A stretch of DNA of 64,000 nucleotides, from assembly GCA_030696315.1 (NCBI GenBank), contig JAUYSM010000078.1:18764-82763 (forward strand). The letters are read 5' to 3'. This DNA is from Pseudohongiella sp. (lineage in GTDB: Bacteria > Pseudomonadota > Gammaproteobacteria > Pseudomonadales > Pseudohongiellaceae). Every line of letters starts with the position of its first letter. The stretch's first letter is position 1. The notes beneath the pieces were generated by a model, which was not told the DNA's origin, did no database searches, and was given only the letters and a program-made list of their open reading frames with translations. Below, one piece after another: positions 41,561 through 50,644 of the stretch. Both the position numbers and the translations under genes were made by a program.

Positions 41561-43825
41561 TCAGAACGCAGCCTTCAACGACAAGAACAACTGACGCGGA
41601 GCGCCGGGCAACAGGGTCTGCGCCGTGCCGTTCGGGTCAGAGTTGCCAAAACCACCACTGCCGACGGTAGAGATGTACTCTCTGTCGATCAGGTTGGTCA
41701 GATCAACTTGTGCGGTCAGTTCCTTCAGCATACCCAGATTACCAAAGCGGTAGCCAGCGCTGACGTTGATGATGGTAGAGCTTTCCACACTGCCTTCGTT
41801 CAGGAACGTGTACTCACGGTCACCGGTGTACTTGAGGTGCACTTTGGCAAACGCGCGTTCCATCTCGTAACTTACTTCTGAGTTAAACATCCACTCGGGT
41901 GAATCCACAACAGTTTTGCCAGCGGTGTTCACACGTGTGGTGCCTGAGAAGTAATCATCGTCAATTTTTGACTGGTTATAGCTGGCTGAGTTGTACCAGC
42001 TCAGGCCGTCGATCAAATCGACAATGACACCTGTCTCCACACCGCGTGACGTGACGCTGCCGACGTTAGCCAGTGCATTGAATGCGCCGATAATGGCTGA
42101 GCCTTGTTGAATCGCCAGCAGACGGTCGTCAAAGCTGACATTGTACGCACTGATCACACCTTCGAGATCGTCGGTGCGGAAGCGCCAGCCCAGCTCGATT
42201 GTTGTCGAGGTTTCCGGCTCAATGGTGTTTTTGATGGCATCAAAACCAGCCTGCGAAGCGGAGAATGGTGACGTGCCTGTTGCGGATCCGATCAGTGCAC
42301 GCACATTCTTGGAGACGGCGCCGAAGATTTCGCCCTGATCATTCAGGTCATACACAAAGCCTGCCTGCGGCAGGAAACCTTCGTCAGTATCGATTGTGCC
42401 GGTTTTGTTGTCGCCTACGATGGTGCGTGCTGACACATCAACCTGCACGCTCTTGAAGCCGAATTCCAGACGCAAGGCATCTGTTGCCTGCCAGGTATCT
42501 TTGACATGGATCTGCGTGGTTTCCGTGTTAAAGGCGTACTCCCACTGGGTCAGCAATGGATTGCGCTGAAACTCGAGGAAATTGCGGGTCGGTGCGGCAG
42601 CCGAAGGCTCGCCGTAGAAGCGACGCGCCTGCTCAAAATCGTTATCTTCCGTCCACAGACCGATACTCAAAGTGTGTGAGCCGGCGCTGACATTCAGATT
42701 GGAGATCAGACCACTGCGGTCGATCTGGTATTCGGTGGAGCGAACGGTCAACGGTGCACCACCTGGCGTCGCCAGATATGGCGTACCCCACAAGCCCTGA
42801 CCTTCGTTGTCATGGAAATAAGCTGTGGTTTTCCAGTCGATGTTTTCTGTGACTGGCAGATCCAACGCGACGTAAGACAAGGTGTCTTTACGCAGGCCGG
42901 CAGCATTCCAGTAAGCGTCATCCAGACTGTTAACTGCGCCGGTGAAGTTACCCCGGGCAGCGGCCACAGCACGATCCCAGTTGGGATAGTAGTTATCCCA
43001 GTCACTGCCAAGACGACGAATCATCTCCTTGGACATATCCTGATAGTCATTTTCGGCGCGATCCGAGTCGCTGTAATAAGCAGTCACTAAGGCATTACCC
43101 AGTGTCTGTTCCAGCTTGAGATTGACGTAATCCTGCTCCTGGGAACCACCGCCTTTCCACTTGTCAGCATCCTGGGTAGCCGCGCTCACAAACAAGCGTG
43201 TACCCGTGCTCAGCTCACCGCTGTCTACACGCAGGAACAGGCGCTGTGCTGCATCACTGCCATAACTGACGTTGGTGCTGATGCCAAACTCTTCATTCGG
43301 GCGCGCGGTTTCAAACTCCAGTGTGCCACCGAGGTTGCTGGTTGAGGCCGTGGCCAACGCGCCAGCGCCTTGTGACAGCGACACGCCACCAATATTCTCA
43401 GACATGACTGCGCGACTGATGTGCAAACCATTGTGGTTCGCGTAGGACATATCGCCCAACGGCACCTCGTCCAATGTAAATCCCATTTGGTTCTGGTTAA
43501 AACCACGCACAACAATGCGCGTAGACCACTCGTAAGCACCATAAGGATCAGCAGACTGAAAATTAACGCCGGGCAGTTTTTCAATGGCTTTTAGCGGGCT
43601 GGTGCCTGCGGCGAACTGGTCCAGCTGAGTGGCGTTCAGGCTTTGTACCTGACGCACTTCACCTTGGCCGAACACACTGATTTCCTGTATGTCAGGCGCT
43701 GGTTGCGCCTGCGCCACTCCGACGCACAGGCCATTGATTGCTACAACGCTGGCAGCAATGGCAAGTGACAAACGGTTCGCAGCATATTTTTGTGGGATAT
43801 ATGCTGCCGGTTTTTTGTTGTTCAT
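41561..43825 (-). CDS. TonB-dependent outer membrane receptor
   Basis: A 754-residue receptor. The signal peptide ends VAQAQ (about residue 41). QEISVFG is the TonB-box region. The plug domain contains LKAIEKLPGVNFQSADPYG, TRIVVRGFNQNQMGFTLDEVPLGD and GSLGGTLEFET-like sequence (SNLGGTLEFET). The C-terminal barrel ends LFLSLKAAF, with a terminal Phe. It imports an unknown ligand across the outer membrane using TonB energy. GGAG lies 8 nt before the ATG. An upstream region with 16-bp direct repeats may control it. No siderophore genes or Fur-like box are seen, so a carbohydrate, peptide or other ligand is as likely as iron. Confidence 0.94.
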   Translation of the reverse strand: MNNKKPAAYIPQKYAANRLSLAIAASVVAINGLCVGVAQAQPAPDIQEISVFGQGEVRQVQSLNATQLDQFAAGTSPLKAIEKLPGVNFQSADPYGAYEWSTRIVVRGFNQNQMGFTLDEVPLGDMSYANHNGLHISRAVMSENIGGVSLSQGAGALATASTSNLGGTLEFETARPNEEFGISTNVSYGSDAAQRLFLRVDSGELSTGTRLFVSAATQDADKWKGGGSQEQDYVNLKLEQTLGNALVTAYYSDSDRAENDYQDMSKEMIRRLGSDWDNYYPNWDRAVAAARGNFTGAVNSLDDAYWNAAGLRKDTLSYVALDLPVTENIDWKTTAYFHDNEGQGLWGTPYLATPGGAPLTVRSTEYQIDRSGLISNLNVSAGSHTLSIGLWTEDNDFEQARRFYGEPSAAAPTRNFLEFQRNPLLTQWEYAFNTETTQIHVKDTWQATDALRLEFGFKSVQVDVSARTIVGDNKTGTIDTDEGFLPQAGFVYDLNDQGEIFGAVSKNVRALIGSATGTSPFSASQAGFDAIKNTIEPETSTTIELGWRFRTDDLEGVISAYNVSFDDRLLAIQQGSAIIGAFNALANVGSVTSRGVETGVIVDLIDGLSWYNSASYNQSKIDDDYFSGTTRVNTAGKTVVDSPEWMFNSEVSYEMERAFAKVHLKYTGDREYTFLNEGSVESSTIINVSAGYRFGNLGMLKELTAQVDLTNLIDREYISTVGSGGFGNSDPNGTAQTLLPGAPRQLFLSLKAAF

Positions 43826-43932
43826 GGGTAGGTCTCCAATGATTGAGTAGACTGCTTGCAGAGCTGCAATGCAGGGCCCTCGTCGGCGCCCATGAAATCG
43901 TGCGCATGGGGCGGAGTGCTTCGCGATTGTGA

Positions 43933-43992
43933 GACGGTTATGTGTCAGAGGTTAGACAGGACGGTGACAGTTTCAGGACAGTTTTGTGTCAG
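43933..43992 (-). promoter_or_regulatory. 16-bp direct repeats upstream of the TonB receptor
   Basis: GACGGTTATGTGTCAG (43933-43948) and GACAGTTTTGTGTCAG (43977-43992) match at 14 of 16 positions and are spaced 44 bp apart, about four helical turns. They lie 108-167 nt upstream of the receptor ATG. A partial third element (GGTGACAGTTTCAG) lies between them. They look like activator or repressor sites. Confidence 0.45.
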
Positions 43993-44025
43993 CGGCATGA
44001 ACGATTGGGAGCACAAATGAGCCCC

Positions 44026-44057
44026 AAAAAAAGGGCCCCAACAGGGGCCCCTTGTTT
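44026..44057. terminator. Terminator after the TonB receptor at 44094
   Basis: GGGCCCC (44033-44039) pairs with GGGGCCC (44044-44050) with a short loop. On the minus strand a T-run follows the stem. It ends the larger leftward receptor gene. Confidence 0.8.
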
Positions 44058-44093
44058 TAACTGATATCACACCGTAGTGCAGAATAGTGCAGA

Positions 44094-47060
44094 TCAGAAG
44101 TCGTAAACCATACGTGCATAGATGGAGCGACCCATAGGATCCTGCATTTCGCCCATTACACCCGCAAAGTCATCCGTCCACTGTGCTTCGCGGTCAAACA
44201 GGTTGCGAGCACCAATAGTGAAACCCATCTCGCCGTCAAACATTTCCAGACCGCGGTAGGTATAGGACAAATCGAAGTCAGTCCAGGCCCTGATCTCGGT
44301 CAAGTCAGCTGTGGGCACACGGTTTGTATTGGCAAACGAGTCAATGATCGTGTAACGAGTACCATCATAGTCGACCGCGCCGACATACCGTACGGTACCG
44401 GTGACCGCATGCTGTCCCATCACCCAGCCCAGGCGCAGGTTGGCTTTCCATTCGGGTATCGCCGGCGCGGTGCCAGTTTGCAGGTTGGTGCTGCCAACAG
44501 CATCACGCGGTGCAGCAGTAGTGCTGTCAGCAAACAGGAACTCGCTCATGTTGGTCGCTTGCAGATTGAACCGCAAGTCACCCCAGTTATTGAGACTGTA
44601 GTTGTAGTTGGCCTGTAAGTCCCAAGCAGTGACTTTGATTGACTGTGCATTAACACTGCCAGGTGAGTTCACCTGCAGGATAGTACCCAGGTCACTTTGG
44701 TCACGGATGATATCGGGATTGGACAGACCACTTGCCAGCCAGGATTGCAGCTGCGCCAAGCTGGGACGGTTAGCCGCGCCCACGCCACTGCCGGTGAAAC
44801 CTGACCACGCCTGGAACGCTGCAAATTCAGCATTCATGATCTGCTGACCGTTGATGCCCACAATACGGTTGGTGAAATCGGTTTCGTTCCACGTCACCGA
44901 GAAGGTGAGATCGCCGAAGGCAAAGTCCGCACCCAGCTGATTGGAAGTAGACGTCTCATTCTGCAACGCAGGGTTACCACCACTACAGAACGTCGTAAAC
45001 GCTGAGAACGCCGAGAAGCGGTCAGAGACCGTTGACAGCGCACAACTGACTGGGTTCAGCAACTGTTGCAGGCTAGGCGCAATAAACGCATCACCGGTAG
45101 TACCGCGGATGCTCATCCAGTCGGTAGCGGCCCAGGTGAAGCCGACTTTTGGATCGGTGGAGCGCTGTCCGGTGCTGAAATCCTCAACACGCACAGCCGC
45201 TTCAATTTCCAGATTATCCAGCACCGGCAGCGCGAATTCGGCAAACAATGAATCAACTTCTCGACTGCCACTGGTCACAGATTCGCGAATTGGACTGCCG
45301 ATCCAGGTCGCGCCACGAATGGCGGTTTCAGATGGCGTGTTATCGTAGCTATCGGTTCGGCGCTGGTAACCAATAGCGGCGCCAACAGTGCCACCGGGCA
45401 GGTCAAAACCCAACTCACCGTTGATTACCACATCAATCACGCTCAGATCATTCTCTGAGAAGGAACGTCGGCGCGCTGCAATGGCCTCAATGACCTCAGC
45501 TGAGTTTTGATTCGCCTGATCCGTGACAAAGAAGGGGTTATAACAAGCATCCCGGTCCCTGATCGGGTCACACCGCAGACCTTGCTTCATAGCCTCAATG
45601 TCATATTCCTGAGTCGCCATAAATCCGATTTTTCGGTGGCTATAACTGTAAGCGGCAAAACCTTCCCAACCTTCCAGCACAGGCACTTTGAAATTGGCCT
45701 GCAGACTGTAACGGCTGTTGCGGTCAACACTGCCGGAAATGTTGTCGCCGTCGGGCGTAAAGCCGTTGGGCATGATGTGGGTTTTGTTGATCGGGCGCAG
45801 CGTACGCGGCCGCACGTCTTCATAGAGCGGTACACCATTGGCGGCTGTACCGGTAACGATATAGTCCGGCATGCCATCACCGTTGCGATCAGTTGTGCCG
45901 CGATCTGGCAACCCGTCGCCGTTCGCATCAATACCAAACAGCGGTACGCCTGCTGAGTTTACGGCGCGGAACGGGTTGCCCGGGATTTCACCACGCACCA
46001 CAGGCAGCTCACCAATGCGTGAGTTACCGGGGTTGGAAGTAGATGTGTACGAGGTCTGGTACAAACGCGAGGTAAATCCTTGGAAATTCAGGGTTAAATC
46101 ATCACCAACATCCCAGGTTGCATTGGCAAACAACGAGTTGTTGTCCATGGGATCACGGTAACTGCGGGTATCGCCGAAATCAAAGAAGCATGTGCCTGTC
46201 GCGGTGCTGCCAACCAGCATACCAAATGGGTTGTTATTCTCACCTTTCACGTATGACTGGCGCTGAGAGGCCGGTGCACAATTAGGATCAGGGCGGTTAG
46301 TTCGTGTGCCGGTGTATTCACCTGCGGCATTCCGGTTTGGCACTACCCAGTTACCCGGTGCATTGGAGGAGTAGTTCATCCCCGCCTGCGCCAGTTCAGG
46401 GCGCTCGTCCCAGCCCAGTCGGGTGTTGGACTTAAACTGGCCTGCCAGCACAACATCAAGGTCGCCTATGGCTCCGCCCCAAAGCGCCTGCAAAGAATGG
46501 TCTTCAAATGTACTCTCAGAATCCTGTTCTGAATAGGCTTCCAGTTTGAGACCATCGTAAGAACCGTACGGTACAAAGTTCACAACGCCCGCTACCGCTT
46601 CACTGCCATACAGTGCGGCGGCACCGTCCGCCACGATGTCAATTCGGGAAATGGCAATAGTGGGAAGCAACAGGTTAACGTTTGCCTCGGCGATACGCTT
46701 GCCATCGACCAGCACCAGCGTTGAGCGAGCGCCGAGACCACGAAGGTCGATGTTAGTGGAACGCGACGAAGTTCCCTGAATGGTGTTTGTAATGGATGAT
46801 GATGGCCCACCGACAAATGTCAGGTTCTGAATCACTTCACCCAGATTCATCGTGCCTTCGTCAGCCAGATCACCTGCATTGATTTGAGTAACCGCAGAGG
46901 CTTGAGTAAAACCTTCGCTGCGACGGATAAACGATCCTGTAACAATAATTTCTTCCACCATTTCCTCATCCTGTTGAGCAAAGCCAGGATTGGAAAGTGG
47001 GAGTAGAGAAAGACAGACAGACGTGCACAGTAACCTGCGCTTGTAGGGGATACGAAACAT
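44094..47060 (-). CDS. TonB-dependent receptor with Asp/Asn-Gly calcium-loop-like insertion
   Basis: A 988-residue receptor whose plug has EEIIVTGSFIRR (TonB-box region), VGGPSSSITN, NIDLRGLGARSTLVLVDGKR and AAALYGSEAVAGVVNF, the signature of oligosaccharide/oligopeptide-type receptors of aquatic proteobacteria. The barrel ends RSIYARMVYDF with a terminal Phe. At about residues 373-400 lies an unusual stretch with two DxNGDGxPD loops (DANGDGLPD and DRNGDGMPD), like thrombospondin type-3 or EF-hand calcium loops. The signal peptide ends PGFAQ. TGGAG lies about 10 nt before the ATG. The ligand is unknown. Confidence 0.94.
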   Translation of the reverse strand: MFRIPYKRRLLCTSVCLSLLPLSNPGFAQQDEEMVEEIIVTGSFIRRSEGFTQASAVTQINAGDLADEGTMNLGEVIQNLTFVGGPSSSITNTIQGTSSRSTNIDLRGLGARSTLVLVDGKRIAEANVNLLLPTIAISRIDIVADGAAALYGSEAVAGVVNFVPYGSYDGLKLEAYSEQDSESTFEDHSLQALWGGAIGDLDVVLAGQFKSNTRLGWDERPELAQAGMNYSSNAPGNWVVPNRNAAGEYTGTRTNRPDPNCAPASQRQSYVKGENNNPFGMLVGSTATGTCFFDFGDTRSYRDPMDNNSLFANATWDVGDDLTLNFQGFTSRLYQTSYTSTSNPGNSRIGELPVVRGEIPGNPFRAVNSAGVPLFGIDANGDGLPDRGTTDRNGDGMPDYIVTGTAANGVPLYEDVRPRTLRPINKTHIMPNGFTPDGDNISGSVDRNSRYSLQANFKVPVLEGWEGFAAYSYSHRKIGFMATQEYDIEAMKQGLRCDPIRDRDACYNPFFVTDQANQNSAEVIEAIAARRRSFSENDLSVIDVVINGELGFDLPGGTVGAAIGYQRRTDSYDNTPSETAIRGATWIGSPIRESVTSGSREVDSLFAEFALPVLDNLEIEAAVRVEDFSTGQRSTDPKVGFTWAATDWMSIRGTTGDAFIAPSLQQLLNPVSCALSTVSDRFSAFSAFTTFCSGGNPALQNETSTSNQLGADFAFGDLTFSVTWNETDFTNRIVGINGQQIMNAEFAAFQAWSGFTGSGVGAANRPSLAQLQSWLASGLSNPDIIRDQSDLGTILQVNSPGSVNAQSIKVTAWDLQANYNYSLNNWGDLRFNLQATNMSEFLFADSTTAAPRDAVGSTNLQTGTAPAIPEWKANLRLGWVMGQHAVTGTVRYVGAVDYDGTRYTIIDSFANTNRVPTADLTEIRAWTDFDLSYTYRGLEMFDGEMGFTIGARNLFDREAQWTDDFAGVMGEMQDPMGRSIYARMVYDF

Positions 47061-47402
47061 TATGTGTTGCTCCAGTTCTAATTATTGATCTATTTATTCT
47101 AATTTTTCATTTAGTTAGCTGGGCTACCCGGACTTCTTGTGGAAATTCCGGTACAACTGTGGGCCAGATAGTGGAGTCCACAACTCGAATCCGTGATCAG
47201 ACGGTCAGAAGCCATGGAAATCAACTCGCCTTAAAAAAGTAACACATTGTTACAATGCTGTCGATGCTCTTGTTTGCTAGCTTACAAGACCAAAACCAAC
47301 GTTTTTGCATTTGATTTACATACATTTTGTCAGATCTATTGATTTTGGTGAGCAGATCACAATAATCGGACAGATAAAAAAACCAATGAAAAGGAATGCC
47401 AC
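47061..47402. other. 342-nt AT-rich intergenic region between divergent genes
   Basis: No convincing reading frame. It must hold the promoters of the leftward TonB receptor and the rightward TIGR02466-type gene. A short inverted repeat, GTAAC-N5-GTTAC, lies at 47239-47253. I see no Fur-, FNR- or Pho-like site. Confidence 0.6.
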
Positions 47403-48002
47403 TTGGAAATTAAACCCGCCGCCCTGTTTCCGACACTGGTCTGGACCACGCTGTTTGATGACCGAACTCGCTTTAATGAGAGGCTGCTGGAGCAGGCACA
47501 TCAACTACGCCGCAAGCACCCGGCAGGCGTGGCAAAGACCAATATCAAGGGTTGGCAAAGCGCCAACAATCTGCAGAATCTGCCTGAGTTTGAAGAGATG
47601 AATCTGAGGATTGTGCAGGTGTGCCAGCGTATTGCTGAATCGCAAAAATTTGTTCCAGATCTGGATTACCAACTACAGGCCTGGGTCAATATCAGTCCGC
47701 CGGGGGCGTCCAATCAGGTGCACTTTCATCCAAACTGCCATTTCAGTGGTGTGTACTACGTGAGCCTGCAAGCGCCCGAGTGTGGCAGTATTTTTTTCCG
47801 CGACCCAAGAGTTGCGTCCAGAATGATGACCTACCCGGTTACCGACGCAACAGAATTTACTGCCAGCGAATTGCGCATGCGCCCGGAAGAGGGTCGGATG
47901 TATGTGTTCCCAGGCTGGCTGGAACACGGTGTTGATGAAAATCTGAGCGACACAGATCGGGTCAGTATCAGTTTTAATGTGCTGGCTGTCCCGAGTATCT
48001 AG
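47403..48002 (+). CDS. TIGR02466-family putative 2-oxoglutarate/Fe(II) oxygenase
   Basis: A 199-residue protein of the conserved TIGR02466 family, predicted to be a 2-oxoglutarate/Fe(II) dioxygenase. It opens FPTLVWTTLF. SNQVHFHPNCHFSGVYYVSL contains the first metal-binding His pair, and YVFPGWLEHGVDENLSDTDRVSISFNV supplies the distal His and the 2-oxoglutarate-binding Arg. An Asp or equivalent for the triad is not certain from HxH. The start is a TTG; AAGGA lies 7 nt upstream. Its target is not known; relatives often sit near glycan or sulfotransferase genes. Confidence 0.85.
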   Translation: MEIKPAALFPTLVWTTLFDDRTRFNERLLEQAHQLRRKHPAGVAKTNIKGWQSANNLQNLPEFEEMNLRIVQVCQRIAESQKFVPDLDYQLQAWVNISPPGASNQVHFHPNCHFSGVYYVSLQAPECGSIFFRDPRVASRMMTYPVTDATEFTASELRMRPEEGRMYVFPGWLEHGVDENLSDTDRVSISFNVLAVPSI

Positions 48003-48020
48003 TCCATTATCACGACAGAT

Positions 48021-49160
48021 CTAGAACCAGTTGCCGAATTGTATCTCGTTACTGCCCTCAGGCATGGACACCGACATGCCGTCGCGCGCTACCCGCACCG
48101 GGCCATCAAAGCGCGACGGCGCGTCACGCAGAAATGCCGGTTCCAGAAGACGACTGGGTAAGGGTGGAACCACGTGATTGAGTATCAACGCAGACGCTTG
48201 CGCAAGCTGCGCCACATCAGCAGCTTCTGCGGGTGTGGTGTGGTAGTCCAACACGTCCTGCATGATGGCCCCCAGATTGGGATCGCCGCGCGCAATCACG
48301 TTCTGTTCGAGCACGCTCAATAAGCTGGGCTGCAGACCTTCCACAACCAACAGATCGGCGCCTTGTGCAAAATCCGCAAACCCGGGCGAACGTGACATGA
48401 TCAGATCCCCACTGAACACCACCGAGCGTCCGGCATATTCAAAGCGATAAGCGACCGCCGGCGCTGCCGGGTCATGGTCAACACGCATCGCTGTGACTGA
48501 TACTCCGTCAGCGGAATAGATATCAACTGGCGTTTCTTTGGCCGGTGGCGTCACGCGTTCGGGCAACTCAAACGCTGCTGCCAATAAGCCGCCACCGGAT
48601 GACGGCACGACATTCTCACCGTGATGTGCCGGCCGAAAAATCTGGTCGCGGGCGTAGGCGAGGTTAAACCCTGCCACCACTTGCTCAACCCCACTGGGCC
48701 CGATGACTGTCAGCGGCCTTGTGTGCGCGCCATTCACCCAGCGCTGCAGAGCCAGATTACCAAGGTCGGCGATATGGTCGGAGTGAAAATGGGTCAGAAA
48801 TACCGCTTTGATCCTGTCTGGCGCCAGCCCCATGCCCGCAATATTGACGGTTGACCCGCTACCGGAATCGATCACAAACAAATTGTTGCCGGCAATAACA
48901 ATTGCGCAGGATTCTGCGCGTGACGGATCCGGCAAAGGCGCACCGGTACCACAAAATGCAACATGCAACCCCGGCTCCAGTGTCGCCATGCGGTCAAATT
49001 GCGCGCGCTGCGTAGCAAGGCGTTCATAGACGCGCTGACCTATGTCGGCCTGAAATAAAAGACCCGCGCCAACAATGAGGGCAGCGGGAATAAGCAAAAA
49101 TGCCAGCACAGGAATCTTCTTTCGCGACGGTGCGCGATCTTGCTTTATTTGCTCACTCAT
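48021..49160 (-). CDS. Membrane-anchored metallo-beta-lactamase-fold hydrolase
   Basis: A 379-residue MBL-fold enzyme, RNase Z/arylsulfatase-like in layout. One hydrophobic N-terminal segment (VLAFLLIPAALIVGAGLLF, about 18-36) anchors it with the catalytic domain on the periplasmic side. Zinc motifs are THFHSDHIADLG, DHD (MRVDHDPA), FSGD and the late NHVVPP. All key positions are present. The ATG overlaps the preceding aldehyde dehydrogenase stop by 4 nt (ATGA), indicating one operon. The substrate is unknown; ester or lactone hydrolysis next to aldehyde oxidation is plausible. Confidence 0.88.
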   Translation of the reverse strand: MSEQIKQDRAPSRKKIPVLAFLLIPAALIVGAGLLFQADIGQRVYERLATQRAQFDRMATLEPGLHVAFCGTGAPLPDPSRAESCAIVIAGNNLFVIDSGSGSTVNIAGMGLAPDRIKAVFLTHFHSDHIADLGNLALQRWVNGAHTRPLTVIGPSGVEQVVAGFNLAYARDQIFRPAHHGENVVPSSGGGLLAAAFELPERVTPPAKETPVDIYSADGVSVTAMRVDHDPAAPAVAYRFEYAGRSVVFSGDLIMSRSPGFADFAQGADLLVVEGLQPSLLSVLEQNVIARGDPNLGAIMQDVLDYHTTPAEAADVAQLAQASALILNHVVPPLPSRLLEPAFLRDAPSRFDGPVRVARDGMSVSMPEGSNEIQFGNWF

Positions 49161-50602
49161 CGCTTTACCTGCATCTTGATGGTCTGCTCAGTTGCCTTGC
49201 CATAGGGCGGCAGCATGCCACCCAATTTGCCGATGTTAAAACGGGTCTGTCGGTAGACACTTTTGGCGTGACTGAAGGTACGGAAACCATCGACACCGTG
49301 ATAGGCACCCATACCGCTTGGCCCAACGCCACCAAAGGGCAACTCCTCTTGCATGATGTGCATGATGACATCGTTGATGCACACGCCCCCCGAGGTTGTC
49401 TGGCTGAGTACCGCCTGCTCTTCTTGTTTATTGTGGCCAAAGTAATACGCTGCGAGCGGGCGCGGATGGGCATTGACGTAATGAATGGTTTCGGCGAAAT
49501 CTTTGTAAGTCAGTATCGGCAGCAATGGGCCAAAAAGCTCTTCTTCCATCACCTGCATGTCATCGTGCGGATTGATAATCAAGGTGGGGGGAATTTTTCG
49601 TTGATCCTTGTGCGCGTCAAAATCCTCACCAGCAGGATTGACGCTCATTATTCTGACGCCGCGCTGCGTTGCCTCCTGCAAATACCCGGTCAGGCGCTGA
49701 TAGTGGCGTTCATTCACAATGGCGGTGTATTCGGGGTTCTGCAACATCGTGGGGTACATGGCCCCCACAACTTTCTGTACAGTGCTGATAACAGTTTCCA
49801 GCAATTCTTCTGGTACCAACAGATAGTCCGGCGCCAGGCAGATCTGACCGGCGTTTAAGGTTTTTCCAAGCATCACGCGCTCAATGCTTTGCTCGATATT
49901 GGCAGTGCGCGAAATAATCACGGGCGATTTGCCACCTAACTCCAGTGTGACCGGGACCAGATTGCGCGCCGCGGCAGCCATGATGTGTCGGGCAACAGAG
50001 GTAGCACCGGTAAACAACAAATGATCAAACGGCAAGGCTGAAAAAGCTTGTCCGACGTCTGGGCCACCGGTAAACAACGCTACCTCGTTGGCGTCCCAGG
50101 CGTTGCTGACCATCTCGCTCATGACGTCAGATGTTGCCGGTGTAAACTCCGAGGGTTTGATCATCACGCGGTTTCCGGCAGCCAGTATGCCTGCCAAGGG
50201 ACCGAAGGTCAGATTCACCGGGAAATTCCACGGGGAAATGACACCAACAATACCCAGCGGCTGATACTCAATATGTGAACGTCCTCCCAACAAATTGAAC
50301 GGGAATGAACTGGGGCGACGTTGTGGTTTCATCCAGCTTTTGAGATGTTTACGCGCATGTTTCAGCGGTGTCAGTGAAGCGGCGATATCCGTCAGCAGGG
50401 TTACCTGACGTGAGCGACAACTGAAATCACTATTTAATGCCTCGACCAGTTTGTCCTGATATTTGAGCAGCACGTCGATGCCGCGATCAATGCGATCGAT
50501 GCGGAGTTTGGCGCTGACTTCGCCTTGCTGCAGATAGTCCTGACGCTGGGCATCCAATCTGGCACGTAAACTTGCTTCAATCTCAGTGGTGATATTAGTC
50601 AT
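49157..50602 (-). CDS. Coniferyl-aldehyde dehydrogenase-like NAD(P)-dependent aldehyde dehydrogenase
   Basis: A 481-residue class-3-type aldehyde dehydrogenase. The NAD-binding region is GVVGVISPWNFPVNLTFGP-like (VGVISPWNFPVNLTFGPLAG). LLFTGATSVARHIMAA is the Rossmann turn, TLELGGKSP has the general-base Glu and NAGQICLAPDY the catalytic Cys. The sequence style fits coniferyl aldehyde dehydrogenase (CalB), which oxidises aromatic or aliphatic aldehydes. AGGT lies 8 nt before the ATG. Middle gene of a three-gene operon between two MBL-fold hydrolases. Confidence 0.93.
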   Translation of the reverse strand: MTNITTEIEASLRARLDAQRQDYLQQGEVSAKLRIDRIDRGIDVLLKYQDKLVEALNSDFSCRSRQVTLLTDIAASLTPLKHARKHLKSWMKPQRRPSSFPFNLLGGRSHIEYQPLGIVGVISPWNFPVNLTFGPLAGILAAGNRVMIKPSEFTPATSDVMSEMVSNAWDANEVALFTGGPDVGQAFSALPFDHLLFTGATSVARHIMAAAARNLVPVTLELGGKSPVIISRTANIEQSIERVMLGKTLNAGQICLAPDYLLVPEELLETVISTVQKVVGAMYPTMLQNPEYTAIVNERHYQRLTGYLQEATQRGVRIMSVNPAGEDFDAHKDQRKIPPTLIINPHDDMQVMEEELFGPLLPILTYKDFAETIHYVNAHPRPLAAYYFGHNKQEEQAVLSQTTSGGVCINDVIMHIMQEELPFGGVGPSGMGAYHGVDGFRTFSHAKSVYRQTRFNIGKLGGMLPPYGKATEQTIKMQVKR

Positions 50603-50644
50603 GACAATTTACCTGTGTGTGATCTTCAAGTGCTGCTAGGCCGC

